NCBI RefSeq assembly: GCF_900106665.1
Contig: NZ_FNNA01000002.1
Span: 558,001-622,000 of the forward strand
Reading direction: 5' to 3'
Source of the DNA: Paracoccus sanguinis
GTDB lineage: Bacteria; Pseudomonadota; Alphaproteobacteria; Rhodobacterales; Rhodobacteraceae
Length of the DNA: 64,000 nt
The position numbers and the translations under genes were made by a program. Shown here one piece after another: positions 1-8,181 of the stretch. The notes below the pieces were generated by a model. The model ran no database searches. It saw only the letters and a list, made by a program, of their open reading frames with translations, and had not been told where the DNA came from. The stretch's first letter is position 1. Each line of letters starts with the position of its first letter.

Positions 1-1
1 G

Positions 2-766
2 CACCGCCATGCCAGCCAGCCCAACAGCGGCATGGCGACGGCGCTCGACCTCGACAGCGACGGGCGGACGGGCACGGCGGACGACGCGCAGGGCTTCGGG
101 CTCTTCACCGGGCAGGGCGGCATGGCGGTGCTGTCCCGGCTTCCGCTGGGGCCGGTGACGGACCACTCAGGCTGGCTCTGGCGCGACCTGCCGGGCAACC
201 TCATGCCCCCTGCCCCGCCCGAGGTGGCCGTGGTGCAGCGCCTCTCCTCGACCGCGCATTGGGAGGTGCCGGTCGAGACGCCGGGCGGGCCGCTGCGCCT
301 GCTCGCCTGGTCGGCCACGCCGCCGGTGTTCGACGGCCCCGAGGATCGCAACGGACGGCGCAACCATGACGAGGCGGCGTTCTGGCTGACCCGCCTGCCG
401 CCCGCCCGCTTCGTGCTGTTGGGCGACGCGAACCTCGACCCCGAGGACGGCGAGGGCCGGCCCGAGGCGCTGCGGGCGCTGATCGCCCGGGCGCAGGACC
501 CGCGCCCGGCGAGCGCGGGCGGCGCGGCGGCGGCGCGGGACGGCGCCAACGCCCGGCAGCGCGGCGACCCGGCGCTCGACACCGCGGACTGGCCCGAAGC
601 GGACGGGCCGGGTAACCTGCGGGTGGACCTGGTCCTGCCCTCGCGCGACCTGACCGTGCGCGCCGCGGGCGTGCTGTGGCCCGCGCCGGGCGCGCCCTTG
701 GCCGAGGTGGTGGCCGCCGCCTCGCGCCACCGGCTGGTCTGGGTGGATGTGGAGGTTGCGCCATGA
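2..766 (+). CDS. Endonuclease/exonuclease/phosphatase family protein, 3' part
   Basis: The gene is cut by the left window edge. The open frame runs from base 2 and the family's typical stretch (residues reading ASQPNSGMATALDLDSDG) lies before the first in-window Met, so that Met is probably not the start. Visible family marks are a GDANLD motif (metal/catalytic Asp-Asn), a RVDLVLPS strand and a C-terminal ASRHRLVWVDV stretch resembling the conserved catalytic His region. The family contains Mg-dependent phosphoesterases; the substrate cannot be told, and bacterial members of this subtype are often secreted. The stop overlaps the next start as ATGA, so it is coupled to the DUF2270 gene. Confidence 0.8.
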   Translation, partial: HRHASQPNSGMATALDLDSDGRTGTADDAQGFGLFTGQGGMAVLSRLPLGPVTDHSGWLWRDLPGNLMPPAPPEVAVVQRLSSTAHWEVPVETPGGPLRLLAWSATPPVFDGPEDRNGRRNHDEAAFWLTRLPPARFVLLGDANLDPEDGEGRPEALRALIARAQDPRPASAGGAAAARDGANARQRGDPALDTADWPEADGPGNLRVDLVLPSRDLTVRAAGVLWPAPGAPLAEVVAAASRHRLVWVDVEVAP

Positions 767-1704
767 CGTCTCGCCCCCCCGACGGCCCCCCGCCGACCGA
801 GCGCCCGCCCGGCGGCGCTCAGGCGCCCGGCGCCCCGTCCCGGCCCGATCCGGCCGAGGCGGTGATGCGCGAGGGGCCGGGGGCGCCGGTCGCGGCCCCG
901 GCCGAGCCGCCCGACCTTGCCGACTGCGCCCCCTCGGCCGCGCTGCCGCCCGATGAGCCGGCGCACCCGCCGCCGGCGGACGGCGCGGCCCACCCGCTCG
1001 ACCAGGACCTGCCCGCGGCGTCGCCGGCGGTGGCCGTCGCCCCGCCGCTCGCCACTCGGCTCACCGAGTTCGACTCGGCCCAACTCGGCGCCATCGCGCA
1101 TCTCTACCGCGGCGAGGTCTATCGCTCGACGGTCTGGCGCACCCGCCTCGACAACACGACGAACTGGTCGATCGTGATGATGGGCGTGGCGCTGACCTCG
1201 ACCTTCTCGAGCCCGTCGGCCTCGGCCCTGCCGCTGCTGGTGGTGGGGATGCTGCTGCTGGTGTTCCTCGTCTTCGAGGCGCGCCGCTACCGCTATTTCA
1301 ACGTCTGGCGGGCGCGGGCGCGCTGGATCGAGAAGCACCTCTATGCGCCGATGCTGCGCGGCGATCATGTCGACCCCGGCTGGCGCGACGTGCTGGCCGC
1401 GGATTACGAGGAGCCGGTCCACCACATCAGCATGGCGCAGGCGCTGGGGCGGCGGCTCAGGCGCAACTTCATCTGGATCCTCGCCATCCAGTCCACCGCC
1501 TACTGGGGCAAGATCGCCATCCACCCGTTCCCGGCGCAGGACATCCACGACCTGATCGGACGGGCGGCGATCGGGCCGATCCCCGGCGTGGCCGTGCTGA
1601 TCGCCGGGCTGCTCTACAACGGGATGTGGGTGGCGGTCGCGATCTGGTCCTGGCGCGTGGACCACGCGAAGTGGGGCCCGGACGGCAGCCGCGGGATGGG
1701 CTGA
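763..1704 (+). CDS. DUF2270 family predicted membrane protein
   Basis: A 313-residue product. The ATG at 763 overlaps the upstream stop (ATGA); an upstream in-frame extension exists but only shadows the preceding gene. The first ~95 residues are Pro/Ala-rich and probably disordered. The body starts near FDSAQLGAIAHLYRGEVYRST, typical of DUF2270. Hydrophobic helices follow at roughly residues 137-170 (two adjacent) and two more near the C-terminus. DUF2270 proteins are of unknown function. Coupling to an EEP-family phosphoesterase is the only functional hint. Confidence 0.8.
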   Translation: MTSRPPDGPPPTERPPGGAQAPGAPSRPDPAEAVMREGPGAPVAAPAEPPDLADCAPSAALPPDEPAHPPPADGAAHPLDQDLPAASPAVAVAPPLATRLTEFDSAQLGAIAHLYRGEVYRSTVWRTRLDNTTNWSIVMMGVALTSTFSSPSASALPLLVVGMLLLVFLVFEARRYRYFNVWRARARWIEKHLYAPMLRGDHVDPGWRDVLAADYEEPVHHISMAQALGRRLRRNFIWILAIQSTAYWGKIAIHPFPAQDIHDLIGRAAIGPIPGVAVLIAGLLYNGMWVAVAIWSWRVDHAKWGPDGSRGMG

Positions 1705-1727
1705 GCGGCCTAGCCGCGGCCTCGGGC

Positions 1728-2123
1728 CTACTGGCTCGCCGCCGCCCCGCCCGCGCCCATGCCCTTGAGCCGCGCGACCAGCGGCGCGGCGGTCGGGCCG
1801 ATCCGGTCGCAGGCTTGCGGGTCGTCCAGCAGCTTGAACGCCGGGCCGTAGACCTGCTTGTCATAGGCCGCCGCATCCAGCCCGAGCTGCGCGGCCAACT
1901 GGTCGCCGGTCCCGGTGATCAGCGTCCAGTCCTCGTCGTCGAGCGCATAGGCCGGGCAGTTCGAGGTGATGACGTTCACCTGCGCCAGCTCGGACATCAG
2001 CGCCTTCGCCTCGGCCGCCGGCATCCCCGAGGTGTCGGGCAGCGGCACGCTGACCCCGCCATCGGCCAGCGCGGGCCCCGACATGAGCAGCATCGCGATC
2101 AGGGCGGCGTGCGTGGGTTTCAT
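1728..2123 (-). CDS. Small secreted protein of unknown function
   Basis: A 131-residue product with a clear Sec signal peptide: MKP..., then a hydrophobic stretch ending in GPALA, so mature protein starts near residue 22. The ATG at 2123 is chosen because a GGAGA ribosome binding site lies just upstream and the signal peptide begins there. The mature part has two Cys (in TSNCPAY and PQACDRIG), which could form a disulfide in the periplasm. I recognise no family. It is convergent with the DUF2270 gene and divergent from leuB. Confidence 0.6.
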   Translation of the reverse strand: MKPTHAALIAMLLMSGPALADGGVSVPLPDTSGMPAAEAKALMSELAQVNVITSNCPAYALDDEDWTLITGTGDQLAAQLGLDAAAYDKQVYGPAFKLLDDPQACDRIGPTAAPLVARLKGMGAGGAAASQ

Positions 2124-2362
2124 GGTCGGGTCTCCTTGGCTCGTGCCGGTCGTGCGGCGCGTGGCGGTCTGCGGCGTCCGGGGTCGCGGGCGCGTCGTCG
2201 GGGGTGATGGGACGGGCGGCGCGCCGCCCTCGTGGCGCCGCCATACCGACCCATGGGCGGCCGGACCGCAAGCCAAATGGCCGTGAACTTGACCCAGCGT
2301 CGGGGCACGGCTACGCGAGGTCCGACATCCGACACCCCCAATCCGCCATCCCCGGAGGCCCC

Positions 2363-3508
2363 ATGTCCCCCACCCCGTCCCCCAGCGCATCCCAGCCCTA
2401 TTCCCTGCTCATCCTGCCCGGCGACGGCATCGGCCCCGAAGTGATGGCCGAGGTCCGCAAGGTCATCGACTGGTTCCAGGCCAACCGCGGGATGCGCTTC
2501 GAGGTGTCCGAGGATCTGGTCGGCGGCGCCGCCTACGACAAGCACGGCGTGCCGCTGGCCGACGCGACGATGGACAAGGCCCAGTCGGTCGATGCCGTGC
2601 TGCTGGGCGCCGTCGGCGGGCCGGCCTATGACAACCTCGATTTCTCGGTCAAGCCCGAGCGCGGCCTGTTGCGCCTGCGCAAGGAGATGGACCTGTTCGC
2701 CAACCTGCGCCCGGCCCAGTGCTTCGACGCGCTGGCCGACTTCAGCAGCCTCAAGCGCGAGATCGTCGCCGGTCTCGACATCCTGATCGTGCGCGAGTTG
2801 ACTTCGGGCGTCTATTTCGGCGAGCCGCGCGGAATCCACGCCCATGACAACGCCGACAACGAGGGCGGCCGCGTCGGCATCAACACCCAGCGCTACACCA
2901 GCGGAGAGATCCGCCGCGTCGCCCGCGCCGCCTTCGAGCTGGCCCGCAAGCGCGCGAACCGGGTCTGCTCGATGGAGAAGGCCAACGTCATGGAATCGGG
3001 CATCCTCTGGCGCGAAGAGGTCCAGTGGGTCCACGAAAACGAATACCCCGACGTCGAGCTGACGCACATGTACGCCGACAACGGCGCCATGCAGCTGGTC
3101 CGCCGCCCGCAGCAGTTCGACGTGATCGTGACCGACAACCTCTTCGGCGACATCCTCTCGGACGCCGCGGCGATGCTGACCGGCAGCCTCGGGATGCTGC
3201 CCTCGGCGTCGCTCGGCGCGCCGATGGAGAACGGCCGGCCCAAGGCGATGTACGAGCCGGTGCACGGCTCGGCCCCCGACATCGCGGGCCAGGGCAAGGC
3301 CAACCCCATCGCCTGCATCCTGAGCTTCGCAATGGCGCTGCGCTATTCCTTCAACGAGGGCGCCGCCGCCGACGCGCTCGAGGCCGCGGTCGAGAAAGTG
3401 CTGGCCGATGGCGTGCGCACCGCCGACCTGATGGGCCCCGAGGGCGGCACCCCCGTCTCGACCGCCGAGATGGGCGACCGGATCGTGGCAGCGCTGGCCG
3501 CCGCCTGA
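2363..3508 (+). CDS. leuB: 3-isopropylmalate dehydrogenase
   Basis: Catalyses the NAD-dependent oxidative decarboxylation of 3-isopropylmalate in leucine biosynthesis, in the cytoplasm. The 381-residue product shows the [11 protein letters not shown] start, the substrate-binding Arg region [11 protein letters not shown], the [14 protein letters not shown] segment, the metal-binding Asp region [18 protein letters not shown] and the NAD-binding [18 protein letters not shown] motif. The start at 2363 has a GGAGG site 4 bases upstream and leaves an N-terminal extension of only about 11 residues. leuCD are not in the window. Confidence 0.97.
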   Translation: MSPTPSPSASQPYSLLILPGDGIGPEVMAEVRKVIDWFQANRGMRFEVSEDLVGGAAYDKHGVPLADATMDKAQSVDAVLLGAVGGPAYDNLDFSVKPERGLLRLRKEMDLFANLRPAQCFDALADFSSLKREIVAGLDILIVRELTSGVYFGEPRGIHAHDNADNEGGRVGINTQRYTSGEIRRVARAAFELARKRANRVCSMEKANVMESGILWREEVQWVHENEYPDVELTHMYADNGAMQLVRRPQQFDVIVTDNLFGDILSDAAAMLTGSLGMLPSASLGAPMENGRPKAMYEPVHGSAPDIAGQGKANPIACILSFAMALRYSFNEGAAADALEAAVEKVLADGVRTADLMGPEGGTPVSTAEMGDRIVAALAAA

Positions 3509-3538
3509 TGACGAGCCCGCCCGGTGCTTGCGCCGGAC

Positions 3539-3624
3539 GGGTCAACGTTCGGGGGGCCGCCCGGTCGTTCGGCTGGGCGGGTCAACCTCCCAGGGGTGCC
3601 CGCCGGGTCGCCGGGCGGGTCAAC
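3539..3624 (+). repeat. Three spaced copies of GGGTCAAC between leuB and tRNA-Pro
   Basis: GGGTCAAC occurs at 3539-3546, 3579-3586 and 3617-3624, each preceded by a GC-rich GGRCG or GGGCG run, giving an imperfect unit of 38-40 bp. The left unit overlaps a GC-rich inverted repeat just after leuB. It may be a decayed repeat or a terminator cluster. The rest of the 3509-3784 gap holds no recognisable gene. Confidence 0.5.
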
Positions 3625-3784
3625 GTCTGAGGCTGACACCTCCGAGCAGGGCGGGGCGCCCTCGGGTCACGACGCGCTTCCTCCGCCCCGCGACCCCCGA
3701 CCCCGGCACCGCGATTTTTCCCCGCCCTCGCGCCGCTAACCGCTTGCAATCCCCCCCGCCACCCGCTACCTGCCCCGTCACGGT

Positions 3785-3861
3785 CGGAGCGTAGCGCAGC
3801 CTGGTAGCGCACCTGCTTCGGGAGCAGGGGGTCGGAGGTTCGAATCCTCTCGCTCCGACCA
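3785..3861 (+). tRNA. tRNA-Pro (anticodon CGG)
   Basis: A 77-base gene with encoded CCA. The acceptor arm CGGAGCG (3785-3791) pairs with CGCTCCG (3851-3857), followed by ACCA. The D arm contains AGCGCAGCCTGGTAGCGC. The anticodon stem CCTGC/GCAGG holds loop TTCGGGA with anticodon CGG at 3819-3821, reading CCG codons. The T arm has GGTTCGAATCC. A run of five T follows directly. The Tn7-like element is inserted 10 bp beyond the CCA end, so the tRNA gene itself is intact. Confidence 0.97.
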
Positions 3862-3866
3862 TTTTT

Positions 3867-3871
3867 CCCCG
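3867..3871. repeat. Left target-site duplication CCCCG
   Basis: The five bases CCCCG directly abut the left transposon end and recur at the right end (26331-26335). A 5-bp duplication is the size made by Tn7/Mu-type DDE transposases. It starts 5 bases after the tRNA-Pro CCA. Confidence 0.85.
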
Positions 3872-3908
3872 TATTGATTGCCACGATAGTTGTCCTTTTT
3901 GGACACTA
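3872..3908 (+). repeat. Left terminal inverted repeat of the Tn7-like element
   Basis: Matches the reverse complement of 26294-26330 at 29 of 37 positions, including the perfect 15-mer GATTGCCACGATAGT (3876-3890). A second related motif (GACAC at offset 31) follows the first (GCCAC at offset 9) by 22 bp, as expected for TnsB-binding repeats. The outermost bases read TATT rather than the TGT typical of this transposon class. Confidence 0.85.
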
Positions 3909-4125
3909 TCTTGTCCCAACGGGACTAGGCTCGATGGTCGCCTCCGGCAGCTCGATTGACCGCCGGTTCGGCCCATCGCCCCATTTATCCCGACTTCAGG
4001 CGCCGCGTTGCGGCGTTGCCCGACCTGCCATTCGCCGCGGTTGCTTGATTCATTTCGCGACCGGGGCCCGCTTTGCGGGACCTAGCTGACGTTGCTCGCT
4101 GTCGGAAACCGCTTATGATGCTGGC

Positions 4126-4674
4126 ATGAACGATGCTTATCGCCTTCCCGAAGAGTATCAGACTGACCGGTATCTACTGAGGCGGGTGGCTCCAGATCAC
4201 GCCGAGGCCATCTTCGATAGCTACGGGACGGATGTAATCGCAACCCGTTACCTAGGCTGGAAACCGCATCAGCTTGTCCAGGAGACAAGGGCGTTTCTTG
4301 TGCAAGTGATGAAGGAATGGGATGACGGTACGGGCTTTCCCTTGGTTGCCTTTGATCGTGAAGCGCCGGATGAACTGATAGGCATGTTTCACCCCCACTT
4401 GCGGGGATCGACCGTGGACTACGGATATGTGCTCAGCCCAGCTAGCTGGGGGATGGGCTGTGCCACCGAAATCATGCAATGGCTTGTTGAGCACGCCTTA
4501 AACCATCCGCACATCCACCGAGCCGAAGCCTTCTGCGATGTGGATAACGCTGCATCAGCGCGGGTGCTGGAGAAAACCGGTATGGCTTTCGAAGGAGTGC
4601 TGAGGCGCTACTTCCTGCACCCGAATATCTCTGATGCTCCACGAGACTGCAGAATGTATGCGAAGGTCCGTTAA
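4126..4674 (+). CDS. GNAT family N-acetyltransferase (RimJ/RimL-like)
   Basis: A 182-residue product of the RimJ/RimL-type acetyltransferase group: an N-terminal LLRRV strand, a middle sheet (VDYGYVLSPASWGMGCATEIMQWLVEHAL, with the acetyl-CoA loop around GMGCATE), then VDNAASARVLEKTGMAFEGVLRRY, a hallmark of the family's C-terminal half. It should transfer acetyl from acetyl-CoA to an amine; protein N-termini and small-molecule antibiotics are both known substrates, and nothing here decides which. It is the first cargo gene next to the left end. Its G+C content is lower than the chromosome's. Confidence 0.85.
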   Translation: MNDAYRLPEEYQTDRYLLRRVAPDHAEAIFDSYGTDVIATRYLGWKPHQLVQETRAFLVQVMKEWDDGTGFPLVAFDREAPDELIGMFHPHLRGSTVDYGYVLSPASWGMGCATEIMQWLVEHALNHPHIHRAEAFCDVDNAASARVLEKTGMAFEGVLRRYFLHPNISDAPRDCRMYAKVR

Positions 4675-4800
4675 AGGCTCGAAGCTGTCATGCGGCAATG
4701 CGATAAGGTCTTCCTCGGGGCCGGCGCAATCGCGGCGGCGCAGTCGGCCCATAGCCGCCGGTCGGCCCCGCCCAATGCTGCGGGGCGGCAATCCCCGGAG

Positions 4801-4820
4801 CAGTCAGTCAGTCAGTCAGT
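4801..4820 (+). repeat. Short tandem repeat, five units of CAGT
   Basis: Five perfect tandem copies of CAGT lie in the gap between the GNAT gene and the IS3 element. The rest of the 4675-4986 gap has no recognisable gene. A tetranucleotide tract can expand or contract by slippage, but no ORF is placed to be switched by it. Confidence 0.8.
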
Positions 4821-5044
4821 TTTGCGGCAAAATACTCGATCTGTGGTAGCGATGCGGGAACAACTCGCCGGTTGCAGTCAAAGCATCAGAACCAACTACG
4901 TTACACAGCTCAATAGGCCGACAGGGGGGCGAGGGGGCTTTCCTTTAGGTCAGGCGCTAAGGTGTATATCGCGGCACTGCCTGGCCTGCTGCCGGTTTCG
5001 TGGACACGAAGATAAGATCGTGACCAAGGAAACGGAGATCGGAC

Positions 5045-5335
5045 ATGGTGAGACGGAAGTTCACGAAGGAGTTCAAGTTTGAGGCTGTGAAGCTGGTGAC
5101 GGAGCGTGGCGTTGCGGTGGCGCAGGCAGCCCGGGATCTGGATCTGGCTGAGAGCGTGCTGCGACGTTGGATGCGGGAGGCCGCAGCGGCCCCTGTCACG
5201 GCGTTTCCCGGCAATGGCCAGCAGCGTGCCGAGCTGGCAGAGATCGCAGTCCTGAAGAAAGAGGTCGCCAAGCTCAAGGCGGAGCGTGACATCCTAAAAA
5301 AAGCCGCGGCATTCTTCGCGAGGGAAGCGACTTGA
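5045..5335 (+). CDS. IS3-family transposase OrfA
   Basis: A 96-residue protein with an N-terminal helix-turn-helix (KEFKFEAVKLVTERGVAVAQAARDLDLAESVLRRWMREA) and a C-terminal leucine-zipper helix (ELAEIAVLKKEVAKLKAERDILKKAAAFF). OrfA binds the IS ends and regulates OrfAB. An A7 run at 5296-5302, read as A-AAA-AAA in this frame, is a classic slippery site for -1 frameshifting into orfB, which is in the -1 frame. Confidence 0.9.
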   Translation: MVRRKFTKEFKFEAVKLVTERGVAVAQAARDLDLAESVLRRWMREAAAAPVTAFPGNGQQRAELAEIAVLKKEVAKLKAERDILKKAAAFFAREAT

Positions 5336-6191
5336 GGTTCGCCTTCATCACGAAGCACCGCCATATCTGGCCGGTCAGCTGGCTGTGCGAGGTTCTGGAG
5401 GTTTCGCGTTCGGGCTTCCATGCATGGCTGAACCGCCCTCTCAGCGACCGAGCGATCCTTGATGCGAAGCTCGTCACGGCCATCGACACGAGTTTCAAGG
5501 CCAGCGACCGGACCTATGGCGCCCGCCGTGTCTGGATGACGTCCTTGAAGAGGGTCTGATCTGCGGCCTTCATCGGATCGAGCGGTTGATGCGCCAGAAC
5601 GCATTGAAAGCACGCCCAAAACGGCGCAGAAAGCCCCAGGACGACGGCGAGCGCTCGGTGATCGCCGACAACGTCCTTGATCGTGATTTCGAAGCGGATC
5701 GCCCGAACCAGAAGTGGCTGGCCGATTTCACCTACATCTGGACCGCCCAGGGCTGGCTCTATGTCGCTGTTGTCCTGGACCTGTTCTCCCGCCGCGTGGT
5801 CGGCTGGTCGATGAAGGCCGAGAGGGATGCCACGCTGGTCATGGATGCCCTGATGATGGCCGTCTGGCGCCGCGGCAAGGCGGACGCGCTGCTGCATCAC
5901 TCGGACCAGGGCTCCCAATACACAAGCGAGCAGTTCCAGCGCCTGCTGGCCCACAACGGCATCAACTGTTCCATGAGCCGGGCCGGGAATGTCTGGGACA
6001 ACTCGGCCATGGAGAGCTTCTTTTCGTCGCTGAAAATCGAACGGACCAACCGCAAGGTCTATCGGACCCGCGACGAAGCCCGTGCCGACGTGTTTGACTA
6101 CATCGAGCGCTTCTACAACCCGCGCAGGCGGCACTCGAAGCTCGGCTACATCAGCCCCATGGAATTCGAGGCCCGCGCTATGCTAGCTTAA
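5332..6191 (+). pseudogene. IS3-family transposase OrfB, frameshifted
   Basis: The DDE transposase half of the IS. Codons from 5332 read correctly through YGARRVW, then the frame is lost between 5535 and 5536, where one base is missing relative to the expected RVWHDVLEEGLICGLHRIERLMRQNALK. The remainder is intact in another frame: catalytic D in WLADFTYI, D in HHSDQGSQYTS, and E in NSAMESFFSSLKIE, ending in the family's RRRHSKLGYISPMEFE. All catalytic residues survive, so only the single-base deletion breaks it. A second, programmed shift cannot easily rescue it. Confidence 0.85.
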
Positions 6192-6304
6192 CTTGCTGTC
6201 CAAGAAACCGGCAGCAGCTCAGCCGGCTACGCCCGCGCCGAGGGCAATTAGTACCGACTAGCCCGAGGGCAAACGCAATGTCGGTCGCGCGTGACGTTTC
6301 GCCT

Positions 6305-7723
6305 TCAAATCAATGCAGTAGGGACGTAGCTGCGCTTTGACATGACAAACTCGTGCAATTGTGTCGGTGCTACCGCATTCCAGCGGTGACCAAGCGCGAC
6401 AGCGAGTGCCGCTGGCCCAGCGAAGTAGAGCTGAACCCCTTGTGGGCGCAACCTGGCAACCGCAATGTCCACTGTACGCTTTATCACCGAAACAGCAGCC
6501 TGTGCGCTCTTGGCTGATGAGATTGGCTCTTTAAGGTACATGGCCAATACGGACTGAGCGGGAATGCTGGCAGTCTGCTCGAGATCGGCAGAAGGGTCCC
6601 GCAGAACACCCACCGAAACGATGAGTTGATCGCCATGAAGAGCATTCGGCTCTGAGATCCTCCACGGTTGCTTCATGTCAGGTGAGGGGCGTTCGTCGGT
6701 TGCCCAGAAACCGTCGCGTGTCGGGATGTCCAGTTCGAAACCAACCGCGGATCGGAAGGCGTGCCCGATCGCCATCGCTGTCGTCAATCGATAAGAGCCG
6801 CTGAGAGTGATGCGGGGCACAGACTGCCATTTCAGCCAGTTCGAGGTGCGGCTCAAGGGGGCGAGAAGATTGTCTGTCCAGTCTGCTTGCGACGGGAATG
6901 CCCCATCGCCTCCGGAAAATGGACTGGCGTTGATCTCAAGGCTTTCTCCATTCACCTCATTTCGATCAGAACGGATATGCAAAGGAAATGTCTCGGGGAG
7001 AGGAAGCGGGCGACCAATGGCACCCTCAATGGTCTGGCAAAGGATAGCGCGCGCGAGCGGTGCACCTATGGAGCGCCGAGCCAATAAGCTGAGCGCATCA
7101 AACGCCGCAGAAACGCGCTTTTGAGAGACCTCAAGTGTGGGAAAGACCCGATCAAGTTCCAGGCGAAACATAACCACGGCAGCATCATGTGCAGGTAAAT
7201 TGCGTTCGCTGATTTCAACAGAAGCGGCCACAAATGCCCCAAGGGCGTCTCCGTAGGTATCCATCAGCTGCTTTTGCAGTTCGGCGTCACTTGCCGCCAT
7301 GACATCAGAAAACGGAGCGTAGAAGGGGCGAGCCCTTCGCACACGTTCAGGATCGCGGGCTAGCCAGCTGACAGTTGGCGGCAGTCGCGGTGTCACCAGG
7401 GTTTGAACGCGTGCTGCGCTCGGATAAGCAGCCTCGAACTCGAAAAAATTCTGAAGCACCGCCCGCACATCCGCAGGTGCCAGCGCACCGACTTTTGCCT
7501 GATACCGCTCGAGCAGACGCTCTCTGGGTGCGTGAGGTGCAAAGAACCGCGCTTCCAGATCTTCCAGACCCTCAAAGATCATCTCTTCGAAAGCTGGATT
7601 GGCCAGCCACGCTGGCAACCGCACTAAACCATCCCATAGCTGATAGTCAAAGCCATCCTGGGCGATTATCCCTCCCATCCCTCGGGCGTCGGTCAAGGCG
7701 GGTACGGTGTCACTATTGCTCAA
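6305..7723 (-). CDS. cap4: Cap4-like CBASS effector: nuclease-SAVED protein
   Basis: The effector of a CBASS anti-phage system. The N-terminal ~200 residues look like a DUF4297/Cap4 PD-(D/E)xK nuclease: GMGGIIAQDGFDYQ near residues 15-28, acidic EGLEDLEARF (about 51-60) and ERYQAKVG with Q-A-K as the last catalytic pair (about 72-79). The C-terminal ~240 residues look like SAVED, which binds cyclic oligonucleotides: GSYRLTTAMAIGHAF and VQLYFAGPAALAVALGHRWN. In studied Cap4 enzymes ligand binding triggers indiscriminate DNA cutting. I place the start at a TTG (7723) whose TTGA overlaps the cap3 stop and which has GGAG upstream; an in-frame ATG at 7777 is possible but lies inside cap3. Confidence 0.82.
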   Translation of the reverse strand: MSNSDTVPALTDARGMGGIIAQDGFDYQLWDGLVRLPAWLANPAFEEMIFEGLEDLEARFFAPHAPRERLLERYQAKVGALAPADVRAVLQNFFEFEAAYPSAARVQTLVTPRLPPTVSWLARDPERVRRARPFYAPFSDVMAASDAELQKQLMDTYGDALGAFVAASVEISERNLPAHDAAVVMFRLELDRVFPTLEVSQKRVSAAFDALSLLARRSIGAPLARAILCQTIEGAIGRPLPLPETFPLHIRSDRNEVNGESLEINASPFSGGDGAFPSQADWTDNLLAPLSRTSNWLKWQSVPRITLSGSYRLTTAMAIGHAFRSAVGFELDIPTRDGFWATDERPSPDMKQPWRISEPNALHGDQLIVSVGVLRDPSADLEQTASIPAQSVLAMYLKEPISSAKSAQAAVSVIKRTVDIAVARLRPQGVQLYFAGPAALAVALGHRWNAVAPTQLHEFVMSKRSYVPTALI

Positions 7724-8181
7724 GTCTGGATCTCCAATGTTATTGGTTCTTCTGCGCCTTGCGGGTCGAAAACCCATGCGCCGGCGGTGAGCCGCCCGAC
7801 ATCCAGCCGCACGATCATCATGACCGCAAAAGAACCAGCAAACTTCTCATCGTCGACGATGCTCCGCATGGCGGCGATATCAGGGCCACTGGGCCGTATC
7901 TGGAAGCTCGGGTGGCTGTGCCACTCTCCGATATAGTTGTACCGCGTGTACCGATGCTCGGTCCTGTCGAAGAAACGAACGGCGTCTTTGGCAGCTTGCA
8001 TCAGATCGACGACGAACCGCGCGAAGCTGCCAGGACGTGACTGGACGGACAGCTCAGTTACCTTAAAGTTTGATGGTGCCAGCTGTTCGCCGAACAGTTG
8101 GCCCCCTATTTCTTTCACGCCCGCGTGGCCAAGCGCGGCGACGAGTTTTTCGGCCTGGTCAGCCGCCAGCGCCACCTTCAT
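7720..8181 (-). CDS. cap3: Cap3, JAB/JAMM isopeptidase of type II CBASS
   Basis: A 153-residue zinc peptidase of the JAB family. The full JAMM motif is visible: Glu24 in VKEIGG, His88 and His90 in GEWHSHP, then Ser98 and Asp101 in RPSGPD. In type II CBASS, Cap3 removes the CD-NTase from targets to which Cap2 conjugated it, acting as an antagonist. It overlaps cap2 by 23 bp and its stop overlaps the likely cap4 start, so all four genes form one coupled operon. Confidence 0.9.
   Translation of the reverse strand: MKVALAADQAEKLVAALGHAGVKEIGGQLFGEQLAPSNFKVTELSVQSRPGSFARFVVDLMQAAKDAVRFFDRTEHRYTRYNYIGEWHSHPSFQIRPSGPDIAAMRSIVDDEKFAGSFAVMMIVRLDVGRLTAGAWVFDPQGAEEPITLEIQT

Larger units (their letters stand above)
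4987..6216 (+). mobile_element. IS3-family insertion sequence, 1,230 bp, probably inactive
   Basis: Ends are TGCTGCCGGTTTCGTGGACA (4987-5006) and the inverse of TGCTGCCGGTTTCTTGGACA (6197-6216), matching at 19 of 20 positions, with the TG..CA termini usual for IS3. Inside are orfA and orfB in the -1 relation. No clean 3-4 bp target duplication is seen (GCC before, GCT after). A one-base deletion in orfB makes it defective unless it is a sequencing error. Confidence 0.85.

Noticed and set aside
7724..7777. N-terminal extension of the Cap4-like effector to the ATG at 7777
   Set aside because: The added residues are Arg-rich (RPARRRRTNN), lie inside cap3 and lack a good ribosome site. The TTG at 7723 has both overlap and GGAG.
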